Shown: in pieces, positions 28,453 through 37,580 of the stretch
How the letters are laid out: each line of letters begins with the position of its first letter
Numbering within the stretch: position 1 is the first letter of the stretch
Source of the DNA: Glaciecola sp028401415
GTDB lineage: Bacteria; Pseudomonadota; Gammaproteobacteria; Enterobacterales; Alteromonadaceae
Direction of reading: 5' to 3'
Assembly: GCF_028401415.2 (NCBI RefSeq)
Contig: NZ_CP171821.2
Coordinates: 806,001-870,000 of the forward strand
Length of the DNA stretch: 64,000 nt
The notes under the pieces: model-generated
What the model saw: the letters and a program-made list of their open reading frames with translations, nothing else
What the model was told of the DNA's origin: nothing
Database searches by the model: none
Made by a program: the position numbers and the translations under genes

Positions 28453-29282
28453 TCTCGCATTTGACCCAAACAATGAACACAGATTTATTTTACCAAGTAC
28501 ACTCAGTGCAGGATGACGATGAACAGGCGAGCGCGCTACCTGCGCTGGTGTTGATTCATGGATTATTTGGCAATTCGGACAATTTGTCGGTGATTCGCCG
28601 GCACTTTGAACATGAACGGAAGGTTATCAGCATTGATTTACCGGACCATGGCAAATCATGTCGGTCTGACACCTTTAGTTTTGAACAATATGCTGACAAA
28701 GTTGCTAATTTGCTTACCACGCTCAAGATCCACCAATGCGTATTGGTGGGACACTCTCTTGGTGGCAAAGTATCGATGCTCGTGGCAAAAGCCATGCCCT
28801 CAGTTGTCGTTAAGTTGGTTGTTATGGATATAGCACCTATTGCATACCCGAGTCGCCATCAAAATGTGTTTAAAGCCTTATCTGCTGTGGACCTTAAAAC
28901 ACTGGAATCTCGTGCAGACGCGAAAGCGATTATATCCAATCATATCGAAGACATTGGCACTCAGGCTTTTATTCTCAAAAGTCTGTATCAAGAGCTTGAC
29001 GAAACTACGGGCGAGAAACATTGGCATTGGCGATTTAATCTTTCGTTGATAATCAGAGATTACGATTTATTAAGCGCATGGCCATATAAAGGCTTATGTT
29101 TCAATGGCCCGACTTTGTTTATGAAAGGCGCAGACTCTGACTATATTTTATCGGAACATCAAAGCACGATCATGGAGCAGTTTCCTAACGCTAGCGCGAA
29201 AATTGTGCCAGCTGGGCATTGGTTACATGCTCAAAAACCGCAAATAGTGAATGCACTTATCAAGAAGTTTGTAAACGAATAA
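28449..29282 (+). CDS. ybfF: Alpha/beta hydrolase, YbfF-like esterase
   Basis: The 277-residue protein is an alpha/beta hydrolase with oxyanion block LIHGLFGNSDNL (35-46), DLPDHGKS (63-70), nucleophile elbow GHSLGG (Ser103), and the closing GHWLHAQKP with the catalytic His. The YbfF group hydrolyses short acyl and possibly acyl-CoA thioesters. The first ATG overlaps the ETF-QO stop by 4 bp; the ATG at 28473 is an alternative, and neither has a clear ribosome site. Neighbourhood to DUF2788 and fldA is conserved in related bacteria as far as I recall. Confidence 0.87.
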   Translation: MISHLTQTMNTDLFYQVHSVQDDDEQASALPALVLIHGLFGNSDNLSVIRRHFEHERKVISIDLPDHGKSCRSDTFSFEQYADKVANLLTTLKIHQCVLVGHSLGGKVSMLVAKAMPSVVVKLVVMDIAPIAYPSRHQNVFKALSAVDLKTLESRADAKAIISNHIEDIGTQAFILKSLYQELDETTGEKHWHWRFNLSLIIRDYDLLSAWPYKGLCFNGPTLFMKGADSDYILSEHQSTIMEQFPNASAKIVPAGHWLHAQKPQIVNALIKKFVNE

Positions 29283-29291
29283 GCACGCAAA

Positions 29292-29313
29292 TTTAAGACG
29301 CTATGCGCTTAAA
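29292..29313 (+). terminator. Weak hairpin after ybfF
   Basis: TTTAAGACGC and GCGCTTAAA pair with one bulged A around a TAT loop, 10 bp past the ybfF stop. It ends in AAAA rather than T on this strand, so it may be an attenuating or 3'-protecting hairpin rather than a strong terminator. Confidence 0.3.
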
Positions 29314-29494
29314 AGGTGATTGTGTAACACGGAGTTTACCCTTTTATAACCCAGTGTTTACGTGTTCTGAATTATGGACAGTGCTCAAACCCGCTTTACC
29401 CTCAAATGGCTTGAAAATAAGGTCTAAATCGTTTTTTTAGCATGTGATTTCTGCTACTATTCGCGGCGTTTTTATAAGCAACTGCAGGTAGCTA

Positions 29495-29713
29495 ATGACG
29501 CCCGAAGTATTTAAAACGGTTGAAACCATTGCGCTTAATATCACTTTGGTGGTGTTATTCGCGCTAATGTTTTTTGCAGTACACGACGTTTTGAAGAAGA
29601 ATGACGTACCCAAAGCTGGCAAATTCGTTGCTTATGGCGTGTTAGGCTTGGGAGCGCTTGGTTTTGTCATGAAGGGCGTTATAGAATTATTTTGGATGGC
29701 GAAAGGCATTTAA
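29495..29713 (+). CDS. DUF2788 small membrane protein
   Basis: The 72-residue protein has two hydrophobic helices (about 14-33 and 45-64) separated by the basic stretch HDVLKKNDVPKAGK, matching the DUF2788 family of gammaproteobacteria. Function is unknown. It sits between ybfF and fldA. A rightward promoter probably lies in the 212-bp gap upstream, which otherwise shows only a weak hairpin. Confidence 0.85.
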   Translation: MTPEVFKTVETIALNITLVVLFALMFFAVHDVLKKNDVPKAGKFVAYGVLGLGALGFVMKGVIELFWMAKGI

Positions 29714-29779
29714 ACCGGGTAACTAGGTAGACGCAATGCCCGCTAGTGTAGATATAAAAGATTTTTGGAGTAGCAATCG

Positions 29780-30304
29780 ATGGCAAGTGTAGGTCTATTC
29801 TTTGGAAGCGACACGGGCAACACAGAACATATCGCTAAAATGATTCAAAAAGAATTGGGTAAACACCTAATTGATGTAAAAGATATTGCCAAAAGTAGCA
29901 AAGAGGACATTGCTGAATTTGATTTACTCATGTTTGGCATACCCACTTGGTACTACGGCGAAGCTCAATGTGACTGGGATGACTTTTTCCCTGACTTGGA
30001 AGAAATTGATTTTGAAGACAAGTTGGTCGCTATATTTGGCTGCGGTGATCAAGAAGACTACGCAGAGTATTTCTTAGATGCTATGGGCATGATTAGAGAT
30101 ATCGTAGAGCCAAAAGGTGCCGTGCTAATTGGCCAGTGGTCGACCGAAGGGTACGATTTTGAGGCCTCAAAAGGCATGGCGGATGATGATCATTTCGTCG
30201 GTCTAGGCATTGATGAAGACCGTCAGCCAGAGTTAACCGAAGAACGCGTGAAAGCCTGGTGCGCGCAAATCAAAGAAGAAATGTGCCTCGCTGAACTAGA
30301 ATAA
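29780..30304 (+). CDS. fldA: Flavodoxin
   Basis: The 174-residue long-chain flavodoxin binds FMN through the P-loop GSDTGNTEHIAK (9-20), with the aromatic loop PTWYYGEAQCDW (55-66) and GCGDQEDYAEYF (87-98). It is a low-potential cytosolic electron carrier that replaces ferredoxin under iron limitation. In many gammaproteobacteria fldA sits directly before fur; here fur is 6.8 kb away behind an inserted block. The start ATG at 29780 is preceded by TTGGAG. Confidence 0.95.
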   Translation: MASVGLFFGSDTGNTEHIAKMIQKELGKHLIDVKDIAKSSKEDIAEFDLLMFGIPTWYYGEAQCDWDDFFPDLEEIDFEDKLVAIFGCGDQEDYAEYFLDAMGMIRDIVEPKGAVLIGQWSTEGYDFEASKGMADDDHFVGLGIDEDRQPELTEERVKAWCAQIKEEMCLAELE

Positions 30305-30521
30305 TCATCAGCGATTATCAGCCGAAGTTATGATAATGTAGTCAGGAAATACCTTAGATTAATGAACGCAACAGGCTTACGTGTAGCTGAGCAGTGAGAC
30401 GTACGCGCTGTGCGAATGTGAGATTTCAATCTTTCGGACAGAGCTTGTTATTAGTGAAGTGTCTTAGATTTTATTATAAAAAGGTCACATGAGCATCGCT
30501 TAAATTCTTTCAAGAGGGACT

Positions 30522-33425
30522 ATGACTTACACCAACGTACGACAACTTAAACCAGCTTTTTCACTCACCTCCCTATTCATCATTTTTTTATTTTTAAGTT
30601 TTCATCCAGCCGCATACGCCAGTTTGTTGATGAAGCCAACCTATCATCCGGACTTGAATTACAAAGCCCCTATTCTTGAGGGTGATTACGCAGCAGACAT
30701 CACGCATCCCGACGAAATACTTGGCTTTGAAATTGGTCAGCGTGTTGCCAGTCCTGCATTAATCACCAAGTCGATCGAAACTTGGAAAACACAGAGCGAC
30801 CGACTAAAGGTGGTAGAGTATGCGCGCAGCCACGAAGGTCGACCATTGTTCGCAGTATTTATTTCAAGTCCTGAAAATTTGGCAAAGCTTGACGATATCC
30901 AAACAGATTTAAACGCATTGGCTGATCCGCGAGACACCTCGGATGCCCAAGCAAATGCGCTTATCGACCGCCTACCCGCCATTGCATGGATGGCCTATTC
31001 AATTCATGGTAATGAAACCTCTGGAGCAGATGCAGCTCTTGCTGCCATCTATCACTTTGTGGCTAGTAATGAGCAAGAGGTAGATGCCATGCTTAATGAC
31101 ATGGTCATCGTTATTGACCCTCTTATGAATCCGGATGGACGTGCTCGTTTTGCCAAGTCCTTAGAACAATACCGTGGCGCTGCCCCCAATATTGATGATC
31201 AATCACTGATTCACCGCGGTGACTGGCCATACGGTCGCACTAACCATTACCTATTCGACTTGAACCGTGATTTTTTCTACCTGACTCAGCCAGAAACAAA
31301 AGGTCGCGTGGCTTTGATTAATCAATGGCGCCCCCAGCTTATGATTGACGGACACGAAATGGGCGCACAAGACACTTTTTTAATGGGTCCTCCTCGTCAG
31401 CCTTTGAATTTTAATATTGCGCCTAGCGTGCAAAAATGGGCGCAAACCTTTGCGCAAGATCAAGGCGCTGCATTTGACCAGAAAGGATGGCGATACTACA
31501 CAGGTGAGTGGTTTGAAAATTGGTATCCTGGTTATTCTAACTACGCGGAATATCGCGGATCCATGCACATTTTATATGAACAAGCGCGAATAGCAGAAGA
31601 CGGTGTTAAACGCCCTGAAGGCACAGTGGAAACCTATAAAGAAGGTGTGCATCATCAATTCATCAGCACTTTGGCCAACTTAAGATCACTGCAAACACAT
31701 TCTAAACAGATGTATCAGGATTACTGGGCCGATAGAAAAATGCTGATCTCCAGTAAAAGTCCTTATGCTGATAAAAGTTACATCGTTTTAGCAAATGACA
31801 ACCATTCAAGAACGCGCCTGTTAGCCGAAAAGCTTCTTGCCCAAGATATTGAAGTGCAAATTGTTGATGAAGCCTTTGGCGTCGACGATGCGCGCAATCA
31901 CCTAGGAGAAAGCCTGGACGATGTAACCATTCCAAAAGGCAGTTTAGTCATTATTAATCGACAGCCAGAAGCGCGTTTACTTGCTGCGATTATGGAATTT
32001 GATTCACAGTTGCGCGCCGATGTTATTCAAGCGGAACGTGAAAAGGTGCTTAAAGAAGGCCGCTCAGTGATGTACGACACTTCGGCGTGGAACCTAACCA
32101 TGATGTATGGGCTTGAAGCGCTTGAAGTTGATGACGAATTACGCAAAAACACCTCTCCTTACACCGCAGGTGCCCTACTTCCTGCAGACTTCGCTATCAA
32201 TAAAAACGCCATCGCTTGGTTTGTTGACGGTGCTGATGATGCCTCAGTCGCATTTGCCGCGCGATTGCTTGAGCAAGACGTGCAGGTTCGTGTGGTTGAT
32301 AAAGCAGCAGAATTTAATGGGCTTAGCTTTAATCGAGGCTCCGTTGCTGTATTAATTACGGATAATCGCAAACGTGAAAACTTAACCGCTCTGATTGAGC
32401 AAACTGCCGAAACGCTAGCGGTGGAGCTGAAGTCTGTAACAACGGGGCTTGGCGAGGGTGAATTTCCTGATTGGGGCGGTGAGCATTTTGTGCTGCTCAC
32501 CAAGCCGCAAATCGCAATTGCGTCACAAGCTGGTACCAGTAGTTACGACGTAGGTACAACTTGGTGGAGTATTGATACTAATTTAGGTGTACGCCACAGT
32601 CACTTAGATTCAGACTCTCTATTACGAAATGATTTACGGCGATACAACACTATTATTCTTCCCCAGCGTTGGAGCATGTCTGATGCAAGCAAAGAGGCAC
32701 TTGCCAATTGGGTTCGCCAAGGTGGTACCTTAATCACTCACGATAATGCTAGCGCGCTAATGACCGAAGTAGAAAACTTTAGTTCCGTGCGCTTGGTTGA
32801 CGATATTTTTGAAGACGCTGCTAAATACGATACGGCTTTGCAAAGGCGACTTCTTGCTCAACGTCCATATACCGTTGACGACAGCTTAACATCCTCTGCT
32901 CTGACAACAGAGCTTAGCTATCCGTGGGATAACAAAGCCGAGGCGCTTGAAGCAGATGAACTTAAAAAACGCAACGAATGGCAACAACTATTCATGCCCT
33001 CTGGCGCAATGATCGCTGGACATGTCAATCAAGACCACTGGCTAACCTTCGGTGTCAATGAACAACTCCCTTTGTTATATCGTGACCAAGCGATATTAGT
33101 CGCGCCTCAAGGCGCAGAATCTGTTGTATCGGTGGGTGTGTACTCAGACAACGAAGATGCTAATTATGAAAAGGCTTTGGGTTGGTACTCCATTCCAAAT
33201 GGGCAAGAAATTCACCTTAGAATGAGTGGTTTGGTGTGGCCTGAAGCTGCGCAAAGAATGGCCAATTCAAGCTATTTAACGCGTGAACAAATCGGCAAAG
33301 GACAAGTCATTATGTTTTCAGGGCAGCCGAACTTTAGAGGCGCTGCCCACGGAACTAATCGCTTGTTGCTTAATGCAATTGTTTATGGCGCCGGATTTGG
33401 CACGAGGCCCTTTGTAGCGCTCTAA
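30522..33425 (+). CDS. M14 family zinc carboxypeptidase, exported
   Basis: The 967-residue protein has a signal peptide (about 12-34) and an M14 peptidase domain with predicted zinc ligands His162 and Glu165 (SIHGNETSG) and His278 (LMIDGHEMGAQ). A long C-terminal region follows, including a class I amidotransferase-like fold segment (RYNTIILPQRWSMSDASKEALANWVRQGGTLI). Large two-domain M14 proteins of this type are common in Alteromonadales and act in the periplasm or outside on peptides. It has its own leader of about 217 bp after fldA. It is the first gene of the block separating fldA and fur. Confidence 0.88.
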   Translation: MTYTNVRQLKPAFSLTSLFIIFLFLSFHPAAYASLLMKPTYHPDLNYKAPILEGDYAADITHPDEILGFEIGQRVASPALITKSIETWKTQSDRLKVVEYARSHEGRPLFAVFISSPENLAKLDDIQTDLNALADPRDTSDAQANALIDRLPAIAWMAYSIHGNETSGADAALAAIYHFVASNEQEVDAMLNDMVIVIDPLMNPDGRARFAKSLEQYRGAAPNIDDQSLIHRGDWPYGRTNHYLFDLNRDFFYLTQPETKGRVALINQWRPQLMIDGHEMGAQDTFLMGPPRQPLNFNIAPSVQKWAQTFAQDQGAAFDQKGWRYYTGEWFENWYPGYSNYAEYRGSMHILYEQARIAEDGVKRPEGTVETYKEGVHHQFISTLANLRSLQTHSKQMYQDYWADRKMLISSKSPYADKSYIVLANDNHSRTRLLAEKLLAQDIEVQIVDEAFGVDDARNHLGESLDDVTIPKGSLVIINRQPEARLLAAIMEFDSQLRADVIQAEREKVLKEGRSVMYDTSAWNLTMMYGLEALEVDDELRKNTSPYTAGALLPADFAINKNAIAWFVDGADDASVAFAARLLEQDVQVRVVDKAAEFNGLSFNRGSVAVLITDNRKRENLTALIEQTAETLAVELKSVTTGLGEGEFPDWGGEHFVLLTKPQIAIASQAGTSSYDVGTTWWSIDTNLGVRHSHLDSDSLLRNDLRRYNTIILPQRWSMSDASKEALANWVRQGGTLITHDNASALMTEVENFSSVRLVDDIFEDAAKYDTALQRRLLAQRPYTVDDSLTSSALTTELSYPWDNKAEALEADELKKRNEWQQLFMPSGAMIAGHVNQDHWLTFGVNEQLPLLYRDQAILVAPQGAESVVSVGVYSDNEDANYEKALGWYSIPNGQEIHLRMSGLVWPEAAQRMANSSYLTREQIGKGQVIMFSGQPNFRGAAHGTNRLLLNAIVYGAGFGTRPFVAL

Positions 33426-33430
33426 GTAGC

Positions 33431-33641
33431 ACTAATCAACCTCAACTCGGGATAAGCGACAGCGCCAAGTAGCGCTAAAAACGCGAATTACTGCGTTGCA
33501 AAAGCGAGCAATAGAATGACTATTACGTCACTTTTGCGCCTTGCACTTCACGTTTTTATCACTACTTGGTGATAATTTAATAAATACATAGTTAAAACAT
33601 GCATTTGCACTATCGCTTATCCCAAGTTGAGGTTAATCAGT
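33431..33641. repeat. 211-bp imperfect palindrome (long hairpin, MITE-like)
   Basis: Outer arms 33431-33468 and 33604-33641 match at 32 of 38 positions (core AACCTCAACTYGGGATAAGCGA). Inner arms 33465-33487 and 33547-33569 match at 20 of 23 (CCAAGTAGYGMTAAAAACG). A central stem joins GCAAAAGYGA and CAATAG/TAATAG around an AATGA loop at 33515-33519. Bases 33570-33603 form an unpaired insertion on the right arm. The transition mismatches all have the orientation that gives G-U pairs in RNA read from the minus strand. It fills the gap between two convergent genes and supplies the last codons and stop of the LamG gene. No target-site duplication is seen. Confidence 0.8.
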
Positions 33642-34511
33642 ATTATCAGTAGCCGCGCTCGATAGTGTATTGTTATACAGCGCGGCAATCTCTTCCTCGT
33701 GTAGTGCACGATTGAATATCTTCAGCTCATCAAGTGCGCCAAGGTAGTTCATGCCTAAAATTATCTCTAGCTTGGACTCGTCCCAAGTAAACATCTGTTT
33801 GCGAACAAGTGAGCCTTGATAGTCTCCATTGATATAAAGGCTCGCCTTTGCGTCTTTATCGGTATTCACATGCTGCCATGTAAAGGCGACATGCGTCCAC
33901 TTTTGATCTAAGAATATCCTACTACTTAATCCTAGCATTGGCCGAGCATCTCGTGAAATATCATCAAAAGGAATATCTTTAGGATTCCAAAACGAATAAT
34001 CTGAAAATACGCCGAGCCTAAATTCTTTCTCACTGCCCTTATCAAAGTCAATGAACAGGGCACTATCATTCCACGCCTTATCTATTACCATGATCGGATC
34101 GACAAACTCGTCAGGCAAATCAACGTATGGAGACACCTTTAGCCACAGTGACACACTGCCTTCCATATTTTCTTCCGCGGGGGGAAGATTGTCCTTACCC
34201 TTGAATACGATAATTTCCGGCGAGTGCCGATGAAACGCTAAGGTTCCTCCTAGAATGCCTTCGCCCTCAATTAGGTGAATATTGTTTGAGTTTAAACCGG
34301 GCTTTGCCTCTGCTCGCTGTGCAAAACTGCTCGCAAGATATAGCTTAGGATCGCCACCCGCGATATCTGCATCGCCGTTGCCGTCAAAGCTTGCTTTGAA
34401 GATTAAATCGTTCTCGTCTACGCCATTTGGCGTGCTTGCATAAGCCATATCCATTTGCACACATATACAAATCAACAATGCACAAAGATTTACGCTAGTG
34501 TTATTCAGCAT
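33633..34511 (-). CDS. LamG / concanavalin-A-like lectin domain secreted protein
   Basis: From the Met at 34511 the protein has 292 residues. This start has AGAGG 5-6 bases upstream, better than 34541. A signal peptide (about 1-26, CALLICICVQMDMAYAS) precedes a laminin-G/jelly-roll domain ending in DELKIFNRALHEEEIAALYN, the standard LamG closing motif. Such domains bind glycans or proteins outside the cell. The C-terminal tail (last codons and stop) lies in the end of the long palindrome, so the original terminus may have been altered by that element. It is divergent from the Tat-targeted dehydrogenase pair. Confidence 0.82.
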   Translation of the reverse strand: MLNNTSVNLCALLICICVQMDMAYASTPNGVDENDLIFKASFDGNGDADIAGGDPKLYLASSFAQRAEAKPGLNSNNIHLIEGEGILGGTLAFHRHSPEIIVFKGKDNLPPAEENMEGSVSLWLKVSPYVDLPDEFVDPIMVIDKAWNDSALFIDFDKGSEKEFRLGVFSDYSFWNPKDIPFDDISRDARPMLGLSSRIFLDQKWTHVAFTWQHVNTDKDAKASLYINGDYQGSLVRKQMFTWDESKLEIILGMNYLGALDELKIFNRALHEEEIAALYNNTLSSAATDNTD

Positions 34512-34617
34512 TTCGCCTCTTGCTAATATCATAGATTGCATCCTGATGACTTGTTGCTATTGAGTTTTAATATGTCCTAGTTATACTCAGTTTTCAAACA
34601 AAGAATATGGCAAGAGT

Positions 34618-35244
34618 ATGAAGAGCACAATAACGTCAACATCGGTGGGTGCTAATCAGCGTCGTAGCTTTATAAAATATGTCTTAGCTGGTTTTGGTAG
34701 CACCATTCCATTGTCCATGATAGAAGCCGCCAGCGATGTAAATTATTCGACAGTTGCCACAGCCACCTCCCCCTTTAGCGATGACGAACAAAAACTCATT
34801 ATCAGCATCATCGACCAAATATTACCTCGCACTAAAACGCCCAGCGCGAGCGAATTGGGTGTTACCGACTTTATTGCTTATGCCTTTAAACATTTATTAA
34901 GTTATTATGAACAAGAAACATTTATAACCGGAATATCCGCTTTCAATCGTCTTCACCCCACATTTTTACGCCAACAGAATCAAACACAAGCTAGCATCAT
35001 AGAATCGCTAGACAAAGCAGTTTTTCTGCCCGACTTAAATGACACTTCACTGAGCACTGATATTGCTTCAATTGCTATCCACGAATTCTATAAAAAGCTG
35101 AAAGAGCTCACCCTCGTAGGATATTTCACCAGTGAACTAGTTATGCTTAATCAACTTAACTACCATGCTGTGCCAGGACGGTTTGACGCACAGCTAAATA
35201 TAGATAGCGCTGAAAAACTCTTTATCAGCAATGTAGACGTCTAA
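34618..35244 (+). CDS. Gluconate 2-dehydrogenase subunit 3-like protein, Tat-exported
   Basis: The 208-residue protein has a twin-arginine signal (RRSFIKYVLAG, Arg15-Arg16) and the small-subunit fold of gluconate 2-dehydrogenase subunit 3 (DDEQKLIISIIDQILPRTKTPSASELGVTDF). The small subunit escorts the flavoprotein through the Tat pathway and stabilises it in the periplasm. The GMC flavoprotein gene starts 3 bp downstream. There is no cytochrome c subunit gene alongside, so electron delivery differs from the classical three-subunit enzyme or uses a distant gene. Confidence 0.85.
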   Translation: MKSTITSTSVGANQRRSFIKYVLAGFGSTIPLSMIEAASDVNYSTVATATSPFSDDEQKLIISIIDQILPRTKTPSASELGVTDFIAYAFKHLLSYYEQETFITGISAFNRLHPTFLRQQNQTQASIIESLDKAVFLPDLNDTSLSTDIASIAIHEFYKKLKELTLVGYFTSELVMLNQLNYHAVPGRFDAQLNIDSAEKLFISNVDV

Positions 35245-35247
35245 TTT

Positions 35248-36939
35248 ATGGCTGAACAGCGCGAATTTGATGCGATAGTCGTCGGCTCAGGGATCACCGG
35301 TGGCTGGGCAGCGAAGGAGTTCACTGAAAAAGGCTTTAACACCTTGGTCCTTGAGCGTGGAGATAATATAGAGCACATTAAAGACTATTCAAGCGCGCTG
35401 ACCCCACCTTGGGGCTTTGAGGGGCGCACGCAAGTTGACCATGACATCAAACAAGACTATCCCATACAGTCGAAAGTCTACGCATTCAACGAAGCAACGC
35501 GCAAGTTTTGGGTGAAAGACAGCGAGCATCCTTACACAACACCAGATTCAAAGCCTTTTCACTGGATTCGCGGCTACCACGTTGGAGGACGAAGTATCAT
35601 GTGGGGTCGACAGTGCTCCAGATGGGGTGACATTGATTTTGAAGCCAATGCAAAAGACGGTCACGGAAATGACTGGCCAATCCGTTACAAAGATATTGCG
35701 CCTTGGTACGACTATGTGGAGCGTTTTATCGGTGTCAGTGGTCAAAAAGAAGGTCTAAGTCAACTCCCAGACGGGCAGTTTTTACCGCCCATGGAAATGA
35801 ATGCGGTTGAACGTCACGTTAAACAAAAGGTCGCCAGCAAATACAAAAATAGAGTCCTTACAATTGGCCGTGTGGCGAATCTCAGTCAGGCGCATAACGG
35901 GCGAAACCCTTGCCAGTATCGCAACCTCTGTGCTCGTGGATGCCCCTTCTCTGCCTATTTTTCAAGCCTAAGTAGTACACTCCCTGCGGCACAAGCTACC
36001 GATAAACTTACTCTAAGAGCAAATTCTGTGGTGACGCGCCTCAGTTACGATGAGAATAAAAACCGAGTGTCGGGCGTCGAAGTATTGGACGCACAAACGG
36101 GTGAGCTTCACGAATATAAAGCAAAAGTGGTTTTCTTGTGTGCATCAACCCTCAATTCCAGCTGGATTTTAATGCATTCATCAAACTCAACCTTTAGAAA
36201 TGGCTTTGCAAACTCAAGTGGCGAATTAGGTAAAAACCTCATTGATCAGCACTACCGCGTTGGCGCAAGCGCAAGCTTTAAAGGCTTTGAAGATAAGTAC
36301 TACTTCGGCAGCCGCCCCACCGGCATCATCGTCCCCAGATTTCGAAATTTAGAAAAACAAGAAACCGACTATTTACGCGGCTTCAATTATCAAGGCTGGG
36401 CTTCACGCACCGCATGGCAAAGAGGAGTAAGTCAATCAGGTGTTGGCGCTCAATTCAAAGACGAGTTGCATCACCCAGGCGAGTGGACAATGAACTTTTT
36501 AGCCTTTGGCGAAAGCTTGCCAAACCCAAATAATCATATTCGCTTAAATACTGATAAAAAGGATGTACATGGATTGCCGACACTGTATATCGATGCATCC
36601 TTTTCAGAAAATGAAGACAAAATGCGCAAAGACATGCAATCAAGCGCAGTGGAAATGTTGGAAGCAGCTGGCGCACAAAATATACAACCCTATGATCAAG
36701 GGCATGCATACGTACCGGGTGACTGTATCCATGAAATGGGCACCGCTCGCATGGGTAAAAACCCAAACGACTCAGTGTTAAATAAATGGAATCAAAGCCA
36801 TGACGTGCCAAACCTATTTGTTACCGATGGCGCAAGTATGGCATCTGGCTCATCAAAAAACCCATCTGTAACTTACATGGCGCTTACCGCGCGAGCAGTC
36901 GACTACGCTGTTAAGGCCTTAAAACGCCGCGACTTCTAG
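35248..36939 (+). CDS. GMC-family oxidoreductase (sugar/alcohol dehydrogenase flavoprotein)
   Basis: The 563-residue FAD enzyme has the dinucleotide motif VGSGITGGWAAKEF (12-25), a cysteine-rich loop NPCQYRNLCARGCPFSAYF, and the C-terminal GMC block HEMGTARMG with FVTDGASMASGSSKNPS. It probably oxidises a sugar or sugar acid in the periplasm, hitch-hiking through the Tat pathway with the small subunit encoded immediately upstream, since it has no signal of its own. The substrate is unknown; gluconate is only the family prototype. Confidence 0.9.
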   Translation: MAEQREFDAIVVGSGITGGWAAKEFTEKGFNTLVLERGDNIEHIKDYSSALTPPWGFEGRTQVDHDIKQDYPIQSKVYAFNEATRKFWVKDSEHPYTTPDSKPFHWIRGYHVGGRSIMWGRQCSRWGDIDFEANAKDGHGNDWPIRYKDIAPWYDYVERFIGVSGQKEGLSQLPDGQFLPPMEMNAVERHVKQKVASKYKNRVLTIGRVANLSQAHNGRNPCQYRNLCARGCPFSAYFSSLSSTLPAAQATDKLTLRANSVVTRLSYDENKNRVSGVEVLDAQTGELHEYKAKVVFLCASTLNSSWILMHSSNSTFRNGFANSSGELGKNLIDQHYRVGASASFKGFEDKYYFGSRPTGIIVPRFRNLEKQETDYLRGFNYQGWASRTAWQRGVSQSGVGAQFKDELHHPGEWTMNFLAFGESLPNPNNHIRLNTDKKDVHGLPTLYIDASFSENEDKMRKDMQSSAVEMLEAAGAQNIQPYDQGHAYVPGDCIHEMGTARMGKNPNDSVLNKWNQSHDVPNLFVTDGASMASGSSKNPSVTYMALTARAVDYAVKALKRRDF

Positions 36940-37093
36940 TCCATTCTAAAGCGTTTAACCGCCTGACTTAGCCCATCCATTTGCACTTCAATTGCTTCGT
37001 AAATGATAGGTTTAAGTTTCCCTAACAGAATCAAACAACCTACTTCGAAACATCATAAAAACCATAATTCTTGTGCTATAGTTCGCCTTTAGC

Positions 37094-37121
37094 TGTCAAA
37101 TCTTAAATTCTTACTTATAAT
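37094..37121 (+). promoter_or_regulatory. Candidate fur promoter
   Basis: TATAAT at 37116-37121 is a perfect -10 hexamer, with TGTCAA 16 bp upstream as a poor -35. It lies 30 bp before the fur start. No convincing Fur box overlaps it. Confidence 0.4.
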
Positions 37122-37151
37122 GAATTGCATAGCAGTGTTCTTAGGAAGCAT

Positions 37152-37580
37152 ATGGACCAAAATAAAGAATTAAAAAAAGCGGGTTTAAAAGTAACGCTCC
37201 CTCGATTGAAAATCTTGGAAATTTTACAGCAGCCTAACAATCAGCATATTAGCGCGGAAGAAGTCTATAAATTGCTCATCGACATGGGCGAAGAGATCGG
37301 GCTGGCAACGGTCTACAGAGTGCTGAATCAGTTTGACGATGCAGGCATTCTAAATCGCCACCATTTTGAAGGTGGTAAATCCGTATTTGAGATAAGCCAC
37401 AAAGCCCATCACGACCATCTGGTATGCTTAAAATGTGGCAAAGTGGTGGAATTCGAAGATGACGTCATTGAACAACGTCAAGAAGACGTCGCCAAAGCCA
37501 ATAATATGAAACTGACTCACCATAGCCTTTATTTATACGGCGAGTGTAACGATGGGAATTGCGAAGAAGATTTAGACTAA
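37152..37580 (+). CDS. fur: Ferric uptake regulator Fur
   Basis: The 142-residue regulator starts at ATG 37152 (MDQNKELKKAGLKVTLPR) with TTAGGA placed 5-6 bases upstream; the longer frame from 37125 is not typical. It has the winged helix (HISAEEVYKLLIDMGEEIGLATVYRVLNQF), the metal-binding HHDHLVCLKCGK and the distal CNDGNC pair. With Fe2+ it represses iron uptake genes. Its 3' end overlaps the convergent D-amino acid aminotransferase gene by 9 bp. It is separated from fldA, its frequent neighbour elsewhere, by a 6.8-kb block. Confidence 0.96.
   Translation: MDQNKELKKAGLKVTLPRLKILEILQQPNNQHISAEEVYKLLIDMGEEIGLATVYRVLNQFDDAGILNRHHFEGGKSVFEISHKAHHDHLVCLKCGKVVEFEDDVIEQRQEDVAKANNMKLTHHSLYLYGECNDGNCEEDLD

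Noticed and set aside
30311..30340. Hairpin ATTATCA...TGATAAT after fldA as a terminator
   Set aside because: The stem is only seven AT-rich pairs and no T-run follows.
30305..30521. Small RNA or tRNA gene in the leader of the M14 peptidase
   Set aside because: No cloverleaf, promoter-terminator pair or conserved motif could be seen.
36937..37080. On the minus strand, a short open frame reading ...YEAIEVQMDGLSQAVKRFRMD before a stop, resembling the end of a chemotaxis receptor
   Set aside because: Only about 38 codons are open, with no start and no recognisable receptor core; it may be a remnant but cannot be supported.
37081..37151. Fur box in the fur promoter
   Set aside because: Only scattered AT-rich half matches (TATAATGAAT) are present, well short of the 19-bp consensus.
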